From the NCBI GenBank assembly GCA_008694505.1, contig VZDJ01007747.1, positions 10,448,399 through 10,512,398 of the forward strand: a DNA stretch of 64,000 nucleotides, read 5' to 3'. Below, one piece after another: positions 13,500-24,289 of the stretch. Origin of the DNA: Cyanoderma ruficeps (taxonomy: Eukaryota; Chordata; Aves; Passeriformes; Timaliidae). The stretch's first letter is position 1; each line of letters begins with the position of its first letter. The notes below the pieces were generated by a model. It did not search any database and was not told where the DNA came from. It saw only the letters and a program-made list of their open reading frames with translations. The translations under genes and the position numbers were made by a program.

Positions 13500-14464
13500 A
13501 GACACCCTGACTGACATCTTTAGGCTATGCCTATTTGCTCCTTTTCAGGGCAGGGAGGAGGAGAAGCACTTGCCTCTGTCTGGGGCGGAGTGTAGGGGAG
13601 AGACTGAATTGCTAAGGGTCTGTGCTCTGCTCCGCTGCTGCCTCCGGCTTTTGGGTACTTGATCTCCAAAGGAGTCCCAGTCCACAGCCCCATTTGGATC
13701 AATAAACAATATAACAAAAGCCTGATATGCTTTTAAAAAAGTTCAATTATGTAGGGAGAGACAGTCCTTGCTGCCTAAAGGCTAGATATTGACCTTAAAT
13801 ACAGCCCTAAGCAAGAGAAAGACTGCTCATAAACAGCCTCAGGAAGTACTGACCCCAAAACACCCCTGTACAAAGCAATCCTTCTCCTGGTTACTTTCTA
13901 CTCTGAAGGCCAGTACCTCATTGTTGCCTTATACCAGTGATATATTACTGCTTTCTATTGCCTTGTTTTCAGCTACTTTGCTTCTTTCAGTGATGGTGAC
14001 ATCTGTGCCATGCCCATCAATTCTTACATTACAGAACAAAGAAGTGCATGCGATGTCCTGCTGATCCTGGGCTATTTCAGTAGGGATTATGCACACCAGC
14101 TGTGCCCTGGCCCTGCCCCCGCTCCACCCAAAGTGGCCCAGGTTGGAAGGAGTCCCTCTCCCCAAGCGTCTAAGACAGCCCAGCAGGATCTTGAACGATT
14201 TGATGGCTGAAGCCATCAGCAAACGCTGGCCTGCTCTGCGGGCTCTGGGCAGCAGAAGGAGCCCCCAGGGCTGCCGACGCAGCTGCAGCAGGAAGGGCAC
14301 GGGGCCTTCCGCAGAAGCTGGCATGGCCTCCTTGGGACACGTCCCGGCTGGTGGCCATCCTGAAACTGCAGGTGTGACACAGACAAGGAACCTGTGTCCC
14401 AGGGCTCAGGATTTGCATTGCTTCAGCTCCACAGAGATGTAGATAAAGTGAACAAGCCAAACTG
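13500..14464. other. GC-richer flank of MROH-like fragment
   Basis: The GC content rises visibly from about 13530 and again from 14090. Read on the minus strand, 14090-14464 lies downstream of the AATAAA signal of the MROH-like exon, so it would be 3' flanking DNA that travelled with that fragment. A minus frame at 13929-14324 (131 codons, including LLMASAIKSFKILLGCLRR) and overlapping frames on both strands look like GC-driven chance frames. A plus-strand 'caataaacaat' near 13700 resembles a polyadenylation signal but has no gene attached. Confidence 0.45.
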
Positions 14465-14470
14465 TTTATT
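14465..14470 (-). terminator. Polyadenylation signal AATAAA of MROH-like exon
   Basis: The minus strand reads TTAATAAACAG here, about 240 bases after the stop codon of the terminal exon at 14710. The hexamer is canonical. The spacing is normal for a short 3' UTR, and it supports reading the exon as the last exon of a gene fragment on the minus strand. Confidence 0.6.
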
Positions 14471-14709
14471 AATGGAAAGCAAAGCAAAGGGATGAGCTGG
14501 GAGGGAACAAAGGGGATGGGCACGGTCTGAGTGCGGAAGAGAGGGAGCTGTCAAAAGCGAGCAATAGTGGAGGGAAGAGGGATGGACAGTGTAGCGAGGC
14601 AGGGTTGAGGCCAGCTGAGCTTCCCACAGGCTCTGCTGTGCCAATCATCAGCTGTGCCTGGAGCTCCGGCTGGTCTGCAGCTGCTCTGGTCTCCGGGTGG
14701 TCTCATCTT

Positions 14710-14852
14710 CTATGGTGCCTGAAAGTCTTCTAAGGACACCGGTTCTTCTGAGCTAGCAGATGACCGTAGTTCTGCAGCTCGCCCCTCGAATGTCCGTTGA
14801 ACAAAGAGGTTGATCACAGAGGGGCTGTCGTCTTCTCTCAGGGCCTGGAGAG
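14710..14852 (-). pseudogene. Terminal exon fragment resembling MROH-family protein
   Basis: On the minus strand a pyrimidine-rich 'tgcctgtctcttccag' acceptor ends at 14853. An open segment of about 47 codons follows and stops with TAG at 14710. It reads ..LQALREDDSPSVINLFVQ.. then an acidic tail ending LEDFQAP. The word 'ALQAL-ED-SPSV--L--Q' matches, from memory, the last HEAT-like repeat of maestro heat-like repeat-containing (MROH) proteins, which are greatly expanded in birds. Normal MROH proteins are many hundreds of residues long. The upstream sequence (14853-15018) reads as intron, and no usable preceding exon follows before AT-rich DNA begins at 15019. I infer a dispersed, dead fragment of a duplicated gene, retaining its intron boundary and so not a processed copy. 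It could still be the last exon of a gene whose other exons lie beyond the window. Confidence 0.5.
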
Positions 14853-15018
14853 CTGGAAGAGACAGGCACAGAGCCCCGGTCAGAGCCCGGAGGTGTGGGA
14901 ATGCGAGGAGATTGTCCTGCCAAGGGCCATCCCACCTAGCTCTTAGGAGCGGCCAGAGAACACAGCCCTGCACTCCCCATGCAGAGACAGCCCTGGCTTG
15001 CCCCAGGGGATAGAACAT
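14853..15018 (-). other. Probable intron remnant upstream of MROH-like exon
   Basis: A continuous minus-strand frame runs through here into the exon (MFYPLGQARAVSAWG...), but the segment ends in a textbook polypyrimidine tract plus AG, so it reads better as intron. A candidate donor on the minus strand (CTAG|GTGGGA near 14937) would need a frame that contains TAA, so it does not give a working preceding exon. GC-rich character stops sharply near 15018. Confidence 0.4.
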
Positions 15019-16017
15019 GGCAAATTCATGTTGCTTGTAAATTATGTTTGGGTTTTTTAATAAATATTCTTTCTCCTTCTCTTAATGTTTTTAGCCTTGT
15101 AGGAGATCCTAAAACTTTTTGAGTTCATGTAAATGTAGTGCACTGCACTGTAGAGCTGGATTTACATTGCCTCAAGTTATTTCAGTTTTAATTTTGTTTT
15201 AAACTTGACCCCAACTTTTTATACTGGTCTTCACAGACAACTCCCAGAAGATGTTTTGTTATTCCTCCTGGACACTCTTTTTAACAATCAAGTTAGTCAT
15301 TCTGCAGTGGGTTGTAACTCTCTTGCAGTTTGGGTTTTTTTTCTTTTCTTTTTTTTACTTTTTTCTCCTCTTTTAGTTTGTTCTTGGTTTGGTTCGGTTT
15401 TTTTCTTATCTTTGTGAGGCTTAGAAAAGAAGAAAAGGAGAAAAAGCTAAAATACTATTTGAATATGTCAGAGTAAAGTAAGACATCATCTGTGCCGGCA
15501 CAACTAAGGAAGAGTGTTCACACGCTGTTGTAATACAGATTTGTAACAGAGTTCAAATACAAGTCAAGCTCCACCTAATCCCATGTTTTACTACCAGAAG
15601 AAACAACACTAAACCAAAAAAACAAAAACAAAAAACCAAAACAAAACCAACCAACCAACCAACCAAAACGCAAAAACCAAACAAAAAAAGGAGCTGGACC
15701 ATAAACCATCACACAAACAGAATTAATGATCCGGATTTGGATGGAAGGAATCCAGGTTCAAATTTCATTAAGCCCCAAATGATAGAAAAGATAAAACACA
15801 AAAAATTTAATAGTACATTTTGTATAACAATACGTTACTCATTGTTACCAAAGGATTCAGAATGGGCCTACTGGGAAGTGTCTGGCATTGCCACAGATAT
15901 AAGCGTGAAGGTACTAATAATCACCCTGCTTTCCAGAACTGGGGTTCCACATCTTAAGGGATTTATTAAATTTTGTTCCAGACAAGAAGCCCTTAAGATG
16001 CTCTTTTATCATAAAAT
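15019..16017. other. Non-coding with A/C-rich simple repeat
   Basis: AT-rich DNA with T-runs at 15330-15410 and an A/C-rich low-complexity tract at 15601-15690. No exon was seen. A 96-codon plus frame at 15737-16027 has no recognisable motif and runs into the CR1 to its right. Confidence 0.5.
15601..15690 (+). repeat. A/C-rich tract with (CCAA)n core
   Basis: About 90 bases of A-runs and CC pairs containing five or so consecutive CCAA units near 15645-15668. It is the sequence complement in character of the T/G tract at 8161-8228. Confidence 0.85.
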
Positions 16018-16635
16018 CTCTGAATGAATGAGTTTGGAAAAGGCCTTTGAGATCAAATCCCAAACTACTACCAAACACCACAATGTCAATTAGGGCGTGG
16101 CACTGAGTGCCACATCAAGTCTTTCTTTAAACACCTCCTGGATTCCACTACCTCCGTGGGCAGTGCATTCCAGTATCTAGCCACGCTTTCTGTGAAGAAC
16201 TTCTTCCTAATGTGCAGCTTAAACCTCCTCTGACACAGGTTAAGACTGTGTCCTCTCATCCTCTGAGACAATCATCCTGTCATTGATTGTCTCAGAGAAG
16301 ACACCGATCCCCACCTCGCTACCCCCTCCATTCAGGCACTTGTAGAGAGTGACCAGGTCTCCCCTCAGCCTCCTCTTCTCTGGGCTAAACAACCCCAGCT
16401 TCCTCAGCTGCTCCTTCTAAGACTTGTGCTCCAGACCCTTCACAAGCTTGGTTGTTTTTCTCTGGACATGCTTCAGCACCTCAGTGTCCTTCCCGAATTG
16501 AGGAGCTCAGAACTGGACACAGCACTCAAGATGTGGCCTCACCAGTGTTGAGTACCAGCCAGGGGAGAATCCCTGCCCTGTTCCTGCTGGCCACACTATT
16601 CCTGACACAGGCCAGGATGTCATTTGACGTTTGAA
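16018..16635 (-). mobile_element. Truncated CR1 LINE, minus strand
   Basis: The plus strand shows the reverse complement of a CR1 3' region: 'tggcactgagtgccac', 'tctgtgaagaacttcttcc', 'aggtctcccctcagcctcc', 'tctctgggctaaacaaccc', 'ctgctggccacactattcc' and 'aggccaggatgtcattt'. The end of the element is at about 16018 and its truncated side at about 16635. No reading frame is intact. It carries a perfect hairpin at 16261-16297 that I do not recall from the family consensus. It belongs to a CR1 subfamily different from the copy at 52664-53350, judged by wording. Confidence 0.93.
16261..16297. repeat. Perfect 14-bp-arm inverted repeat inside CR1
   Basis: Arm ctctgagacaatca (16261-16274), loop of 9 bases (16275-16283), arm tgattgtctcagag (16284-16297); the arms are exactly complementary. 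The right arm fits the expected CR1 text, while the left arm looks like an added inverted copy. Confidence 0.9.
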
Positions 16636-18015
16636 AAGGCCCCATGTAGGAAAGCATGTTTTCAAGTATGAGGGGATAATCCAAGAATTTGTCTGTATAA
16701 TTGCAAAGACAAGTCCCAGTGATGAGTCCAAAGGACAGTTTTGACCGAACTTTTTTTCATGTGGTAACTGCACAAAAAGAATGAAGGCTGCTTCTGTTTG
16801 ACACTGACTGGAATGTTTCCAGTTATGTATGGGGAGGAAAAATTCTACTTAGTCTCTTTTTCTGCTTGTCTGGCGTCCCCCAACATATCTCCTTAAACTT
16901 CTTGCCACTAAATGCATATTGCCTAAAAATGCTTTGAACTCTATGGTTCCTTAAAGAAAAAAAAAAAAAACCAACAAAAAAACCCCAATGCCAGGGAAAA
17001 GGAAATAGTGTTCAATTAGCATATAACAAATCACCTTTCAGTTTCCACCTCAGCCTCCAAGGAAAACAAAGATCTATCTCTGTTTCTTGTCCTGTTGACT
17101 TCCATCATATCCTGTTTCGTGCCTCATAGCCTACCTTTGTTCTGTGCCTCTCCTCTCTTTGGGCAGCAGAAGCTCCTGCTCCCCATTGAACAACTCCTGG
17201 ACTTCTTTCTTTAAAAAAAATATTGCTCCAAATAGCTAGTCTCCTGGAAGTAATACATTTTCTCACTGAATTGCTATTGACTTTTGCCCACTCACACAGA
17301 AAGTCACGGACATTTCCTACATCTTTCTAAGCACTTTTGTTCATCCATTTTTCCAGGAACTTCCCAGAGTAAATGAATCTAACAGTGTTTCATTTATTAC
17401 TAAGCTGTTTATATTTAAACTATGAATTATCTTAAAGTTTTTCATTCCTCTATACTGTAATGTCTATAGGTAGGATATTTGCCAGGGAAACAAAAATGGG
17501 TTTAAAAAATGGTGAGGTGGCAGCCAAAATTGAAACCTCTAGATTTAGAGCTTATTCTTGTTCTGCTCTATGAAAGCAGAAGACAACAGCCACCAAACAC
17601 CACAACAGTACTGATTGTAGATCACACTGCTTTAGACTGATCAAAGAATTTTTTTCACATATTGTTTAGAAATTTCAAGTTGAAGAAGTATCATTGGCAC
17701 TAACTTTTCAGATAAAACAAAAAGTAAATAATAGAGTTTTTAAAAAACTCTAGCATAAAATAAAAATGCTAAAAAATGCATTGCAAATTGTCAAAACATT
17801 TCAAATACTTTGAAAAAAACATTTTAAAGCTTTATCCTCAGGGTATAATTTAAGGCAGTGTCTATCTTGTCTTTTCCCTTTGCAAAAGGATTTATCCTCC
17901 CTTATAAAGCTACCCATGACTTGACACTCGCTGGAGTACCAGTTTTGCAGGACAAAGGATAAGAAAACATAAAATATTTTCTAAAAAGCCCTAAACTTTC
18001 CAAATGGTATTCAAA
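16636..18015. other. Non-coding, AT-rich; A-run
   Basis: No gene or recognised repeat apart from an A-rich run at 16952-16983. Short frames only. The right end may include the unrecognised start of the LTR-like repeat at 18016. Confidence 0.55.
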
Positions 18016-18430
18016 ATGACATAAAAAGCAACTCTTTAATGAAAGTTTTCAGGTGCACAAATATGGCTGTATGCACACATGATAAAGGATTTCTACTATT
18101 TTTATAAGGTTAGTTAATTAATATATCTAGGAGCTATATCCAACAGGAGATCAGCTGCTCCAGTAACTCACCCTCGTGTCAGTCTCTTAGAGTTAGTCCA
18201 GGGTCTTCTTTGCCCCATTTCTTGTTATGTCTGTTAAGTTCTGGTGCAAAACAAAATGTCCTTGTCAAAATTTCTTTTGTTAGGAATAAGACCAAACAGA
18301 ATTTAAAAACTGTGTTAGTAAGGGTTAGCTTATTCTGAGAAAAGGCAGGAAACCATACTATATATTAAAAATCTACAAGGCTACAAATATAAGAAAAATA
18401 TACAAGTTAAAAAAATTTTAGGCATCTATG
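18016..18430 (+). mobile_element. LTR-like interspersed repeat, copy A
   Basis: Two blocks of this segment recur at 52261-52425. The left block contains 'atatggct(g/a)tatgcacac', at 18060-18078 here. The right block contains 'actatatattaaaaatctac' at 18357-18376, followed by a similar A-rich stretch and 'ttta ggcatc' at the end. The middle (about 18080-18350) is absent from the second copy. Having two dispersed copies with a shared end shows it is a repeat; I infer an ERV LTR because the shared end AGGCATC mirrors the TGTTGCCT start of the other copy. Left boundary unknown. Confidence 0.6.
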
Positions 18431-20899
18431 ATAGTAGGAAGGAGACATGACTTAGCACTATGTTCTGCATAGGTATGTCGATTACCCTGCCTTCTTTGTC
18501 TGATTTTGCTACCCTTTATGATCTGCTACTGGTACCCTGATATGCTCCAACTTTCGTAAACATCCCCACCTTTAGGCCACCTGTTAGACTTAATATGGCC
18601 AGACACTTACGGATGTAACAGCTGTTTGTTCATTTTCTATTCTTACTCTGTCAGGGAGAGAGAGAAACATATGTAAGTGAGGCTTTTAGTAATTTCTCCT
18701 TAAGAGGAAAAAAAAAAAAGAGAGAGAACCTTTGTGGGAGTTTGACTATTAGAGAGCAAATAAAACAAAACTTTGGGTTTTCTGTGGTTCAGTTGTAATT
18801 AATTATTTCAGTTTAGCTAGATCAGAATTAGAGAATGATCCCTTCTTTAAGTGCTTAACTTTCAAAAAGATAGTCACAAACAATGGTACCTCTTTACTCT
18901 CTTTAAAGTTTCATGAATCTGTTTTCATACTTTGCTTTTACATTGGTCTTAGTAATTTCCACATTACCCTCCCTATGATCTATTAAAAGATCTTTATATA
19001 GATTTCTGAAGAAAATGTGATGTGAGTTTTGATGCCATCTATTTGTTGAAATGAGAAGTGAATTAAATAATAAAATGAGTAGAAAAAGGACAGAAAAAAA
19101 TATAAGCTGTTAATATAAAGAGTTTCCAGGAATGAATGGGGATCTGAAAATGACAGTGCCTTAATTTCTAACATTTGTGTCTGTTTCAAGTCTGCCCTTT
19201 CTTAGGGACTTTGCTTTTATATATGTAAACAGTAAAGAAATTTTATTTCTGCTTCCAAACATTGTAAGCTAGGAAGAAACATTCAAATATTTTTTGGCTT
19301 ACTAGCTGCAGTTTCAGTCTCTGCTGCTGCTTGTTACTCAGTCCACATTTTCAGTATTTTTCATTACGCATGGATCAATGCACTGAATTGTGCCACTGGT
19401 CACACACAATTTTGTATTTAAATTACAAAGAAATATGCCTGCCAGCTGAATAACTAGCATTCATAGAATATTTGTGATCCATACATTTTCACAGATTTCA
19501 CATTGATGACTGACACCGTGCAACAATTCAAACAAGAACACAGCATGACAGAGAAGGACAGATTATTTTGACATAATTTATCTTGCTTGATATTGAAGTT
19601 TTCCATCTAAGCAAATTCTGAGCAAGCAGAATCCTAAATGCTGATAGTAAATTTATATTGCTCATTTCAAACACCTATTTTGATGTTTGTTTTCATTTTT
19701 CTGGACATTTAATGTCTTCTAAATATCCTCCAAAGATTCAAAGTAATTTTTAAATTTTTAAAATATTGAACATTTAAACACAACCTAAATACAAATACCA
19801 AATAAATCCATCCAACAAGGTAGTGACTAGATGAGTCACAGCTTCTCTGGAGCAAAAACTGTTTTTCTTTCTAAAGTATAAGGGTTTTACCATCGCTTAG
19901 CATCTAAACTAGCACTTTCCTTGTGCAAAATCTATGATCTTATTCACTACTACTACAACTATGACAGAAACCATGATGGAACCAACATAGAATGTACTCC
20001 ATGGAGTTCTCAGAAAATGCTTACATATGCAGACATTACAGCAGTGTCAATAAAGAAGATACCAATGGATAGATGCATAGCTTTTCAACTTTTCTTTCTC
20101 TTGTCGAACTGCGGGTTTTTTTTTTTTTTCTCATAAGCATACAACTGTGAATTAAATGTGGCATCTAAAGCCATAAGAGCTTTCATTCCTCTTTTCTGGC
20201 AAAACCCCAGATTTTGTCCTATAAGTGAAAGATCCCTTTAGCCACTGTAGTTCTTGGACCCATTTCTGTGCCTTTGAATGGCCTACATCTTTCTCTGGAA
20301 AAATAGTCTCTGAATCTCAAGCAAAAATTATTTTATTTCAGTGTGACTGTGAAACTATACAGAAAGTGGTGTCACTAATTATGAGCAGTGTCCTTTTACA
20401 TCACAATAAAGTGCAGTAAAAAAGTTGAGCCAGTTGATAAAAATGAGACATGAGATATGCTATAGAATGCAACCTAATTCTTGTTAAGGTTTGTGATTTT
20501 ATGTACTGCTTATTCATTATTCTTAGTATGTTTTCAAGTGCATCAAATTAACTCAATCAGAATAGTGCTAGCTTACTGATAAGTTGCATAAAAATTCACT
20601 AAGAAATAAATAGAGATATTTATGTGTAACATCTTCAAGATTCATTAGGATTATTAGGTGTTAAAAATACAAAGACAATTAGTAAAGTGAAAAGGGTGTT
20701 GGCAGTTCATATCTTCACAGTCTGAAGAAAATTTTAATGGTCAGCTACTGATTAATAAAATGTATTTCCTCACCACTTACACTCATGCTTCCTAAAACAT
20801 ACATGACCAGCAAAGGCTAGCACTTCTTGTTTTGAACAGCACTTGAAGTCATAAAATTAAAATTTTCCAAACAAAATTAAAATGTTAGGTCAATGTAAT
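18431..20899. other. Non-coding, AT-rich
   Basis: No gene recognised. Contains a GA-rich patch near 18705-18727 and a T14 run at about 20116-20129. Frames are short (under 75 codons) and without motifs. Confidence 0.6.
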
Positions 20900-21430
20900 A
20901 GTATAACCCAAGGTGGCAAATGAGACCCTCAGTGGTGCTCATTCACTCACGCCTGAGAGTGAATGGGATGGGGAGGAAATTGAAAGAGTAAAAGTAAGAA
21001 AATTTGTGGGCGAAGATAAGGACAGTTTGATAGGCAAACCAAAAGCTACATTCACAAGGAAAACAGAGCAAGGAATTCATTCACCATGTCTCACTGATGG
21101 GCAGCCACGCGTTCAGCAATCCCCAAGAAATATCCCCCTGTCCTTCTCTTCCCCCAGCTTTATATACTGACTAATGCACCAAATGCTATGGAATATTACT
21201 TTGGTCAGTGGGGGTCAGCAGTCCCAGCTGTGTCCCCTCTCACCTCCTCGTGCACTTCCAGCCTCCTCACTGGTGGGACAGTGTGAGAGGCAAAAAAGTC
21301 CTTGACTCTGTGCACTGATCAGCAGTAGCACCCCAGTGTTATCAATACTGTGTACAGCACATATTCAAAACTTTGACTCATACCAACTCCTATGAAGAAA
21401 AGCAACTTTATCCTAGCTGAAAGCAGCACA
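20900..21430 (+). mobile_element. Solo LTR of an avian endogenous retrovirus
   Basis: The segment matches, as I remember it, a very common neoavian LTR: 'gtggtgctcattcactc' near the start, 'gaatgggatggggaggaa', 'tttgataggcaaa', 'aaggaattcattcacca', a TATA-type promoter 'ctttatatactga' at 21158-21170, 'ggtcagtgggggtcagc', 'agtgttatcaatactg', and an end at '..agctgaaagcagcaca' (CA at 21430). No internal retroviral region or second LTR is adjacent, so it is a solo LTR. The 5' end is uncertain by tens of bases. Confidence 0.8.
21158..21170 (+). promoter_or_regulatory. TATA box of solo LTR
   Basis: 'ctttatatactga' follows a C-rich 'cttcccccag' stretch and sits about midway in the LTR, where the U3 promoter is expected. 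No transcript start can be shown from sequence alone. Confidence 0.5.
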
Positions 21431-24289
21431 GCCAGGAACAGATTTTAGCTTTGTGTTGGTAAAAGAGGTCACATCCACTATTTGGTATTACTACTACACA
21501 CAACACTAATGGAGAGGTGATCCTGTGAGAGGTTCAACATCCTTTCCAGGAAAATCTTCAAAATACTCTCTCAGAATTTGCTTCTAATTGTACTGATACA
21601 ATTCTTTCCTTCAAGGGACCTTTGAAACAGTTACCTCTTACATGTACAAACACTCTGTACTCTTAGGAGTTTTTTAGGCCTTGAGATGTTAGATAGTGTG
21701 AGACTGAACTAAGAATAGATAGGTATAAGTGTTTTAGTCACCATGACTAATAGAGCTCTAAACAACACGGGCCCAATTTTGACTGTTGTTATGTTAAGCT
21801 GACCTAACAGAAATAACTCATTCTGTAAAAAGCATTGGAGATTTAAAAAAAATCTGTCAGATTTATATGAGCCATAATTATTTAATAACAGTATTAGAAA
21901 AACCAGCTTTACTGAAGGTATGTGTTTCTGTTGATTACACAAAGAAGTTATTAGTTTAAGTAGGTGGAAAAAATAAAACTGGGCACAGAAATTCAAACCA
22001 TGACAGTGTTTCGCCTGTACTATACATATGTTCACGCAGAAGTACCTGTTTGTAGATATATCCCTAAAATGTAGGTTGCTGAGAAAGATTTTTTTCTCAA
22101 AGATGAGTCAGTTGTCAGTGCTTTGTGATGCATTTTTTAAAATGCAGAAATGTAGCCTTATAAAATCCCAGTCATCTCCAAAGTATCAGCCTACTTGCTA
22201 GGGAAGCCACTTTCTGAAGCTTCCATTATAAATGAGGAGCTTTGTTTGGTTAGTTTTTCTAGGATTTAAACGTGTTCGTGTTAACAGCACATAAACATTA
22301 CATGGACACCATTTAACACAATGAGCAGCTTTGCTCTTTGCAAGTATGGGTGTTGTTTCCATGACTGTCGAGCATTTCTCCTGAAGATTTTATTCACTTA
22401 AAAGCTGGCATCACTGCTGTCAGGTTCACCAGGTTTCTCTTGAAATGTGAGAGATCAGAGGTGAGGATGTGACCTGATCTTAACCTCTTTTAAAAAAGTT
22501 GCATCCTGAGGCAATCAAAAGCTGGTGTTTCTGAAAACCTCACATGATTTTTCTTATGAGTGAGGAGTGCATGCCTGAAAGGTGCATGGCACATACCTTG
22601 TATTTACAGCCTCTCTTCAGTCTGGGCTATAGAGGAGATAATTAGCAATTCTGGGCCAAATCATTAGAGATTTTAAGCATCTGCTAATTAGCCCAAGAGC
22701 TGATAACAGCAGGAGACACTATAAGTCTCAGCACATCCATAAAACATTGGAAGAAATCCTGCTTTGCAGTGTATCAGTTTATTGTAGCATGGTTTTTTTG
22801 TAGTTTAGTATTTTCTTGCTTATTGTTGCACTTTTTGTTGATTGTTTTTGTAATATTTTATTTTTAACTCAAATCAAATACTCCATAATTTCAAAAAACT
22901 CACATCCATAGGAAAAGAAGGGGGGATGAATAATATGACACAATCAGGATGTTTACAGTCATCAACTCTGCAATATTTGTCTGTGTACAAGTTCTCAGCT
23001 ACTTCATTACTAGAAGCTATACTATAACTCTGAGTAATTTTTTTAGTAGAGATAACACTTGAGGAGAACATTCCAAAAAAATAGTACCTAAGTGGATAAA
23101 CAAGGAACATCTTAGTCACCCACCAGATCTCAGCCCACACATTGAAATGAATGACTTGTATGGTCATCTGATAACTTCTGCAAAACCATTTCTTATACCT
23201 AAACTTAAGATCCTCTTGTAAGAAACATGTTGGTTATTGTTTATGTAATTTTGTCTAATTTTATTTGCATTCCCCTAATATTTTTACTTGTTTGTTTTAT
23301 TGATTAAGCTTCAAACAGGAAGTACCTTCAAGCATTTGATAAAATTCTATTCACATAGGAATTTTGGAGAAAATGTCATGCAAGAAGATCAGTCCATTTT
23401 TAAAAGTCTAATTAAAGACATCAGAAAGAAATTACCTGAGGGTAGGAAGAGCAGTTAATGGATGTTTCTTGTCAGAAGCTGTGAAATGTGTTTTGCCAAG
23501 GGGATTAAACATACCCATTGAATTCATCATGTCATACAAACATCTATTATTTGCAAGTTCAGTCTGTGAAAAGGAGAAATACTTCCCCATATCTTGTGGT
23601 TATGAAGCTGCTACTCCTATGGTGGCACGTTATGTCATTACCTATTTGAGAAAGAAGCCCCTCTAAATTAGGAGGGTCCCTAAAGCTCATAGGTTTACCT
23701 CCTCTTTTCTCACCTCCAGCCTTTCTAGGAAATCTCACAGGCTTCCTTTTTACCCCAGCTAGGAAAACATGCGAAGCCCTTCCTGATGGCAAGATACTGT
23801 ACTCGCCTTCTTCTGTACATGTCTACCATGCTATGTCACAAACTTGGAAGATGACTAGATCTTCTGAACAACGAAGGCACTAACCCACTTAGCCTTTATG
23901 ACTTACTATGATAGTTTCAAGCAGAGGCCAACATTTAAAAATGTAGGTTTGCTACTATCATGTTTTGAAAGAAAAGAATTACTCAAGGTTTGTTTTCAAA
24001 AAAGACTTCAGGTCTGTATATGCTGAACACAGACAGCTCCTCACTCAAAGGCCAGAGTCACTTGTTAATGCTCAACCTAAGTTTTGGGTAAAATATAAAT
24101 AATTGAATTGTCATACTGGATGTTTCTTGTCATCTCTCAGGAGTTTCGGTTCATTATGAGGTGCTTTCCATCATAGGACACCCAGCTGGTTTCTGTGTGG
24201 AGGCCCATGGGCCTGAGATACCCTTTTAGATTAGGGTGAGAAAAACTTTCTTCCTATGGGAGTTTGCAGCCCCATGTTAATATTTCTTA
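21431..24289. other. Non-coding; candidate conserved element at 22140-22760
   Basis: No exon recognised; the 108-codon minus frame at 21709-22035 is AT-rich and featureless. The part 22140-22760 reads unlike the surrounding DNA: few homopolymers, several homeodomain-type TAATTA cores, and a perfect palindrome at 22683-22692. This is the usual look of a conserved non-coding element, but conservation cannot be judged here. Confidence 0.45.
22683..22692. promoter_or_regulatory. GCTAATTAGC palindrome, homeodomain-type site
   Basis: Perfect 10-bp palindrome with a TAATTA core, 45 bases from a second ATAATTAGC word near 22638. Such cores bind homeodomain factors; any function is inference. Confidence 0.35.

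Noticed and set aside
13929..14324. 131-codon minus frame downstream of the MROH-like exon
   Set aside because: Lies beyond the polyadenylation signal and overlaps other frames of similar length; probably flanking DNA.
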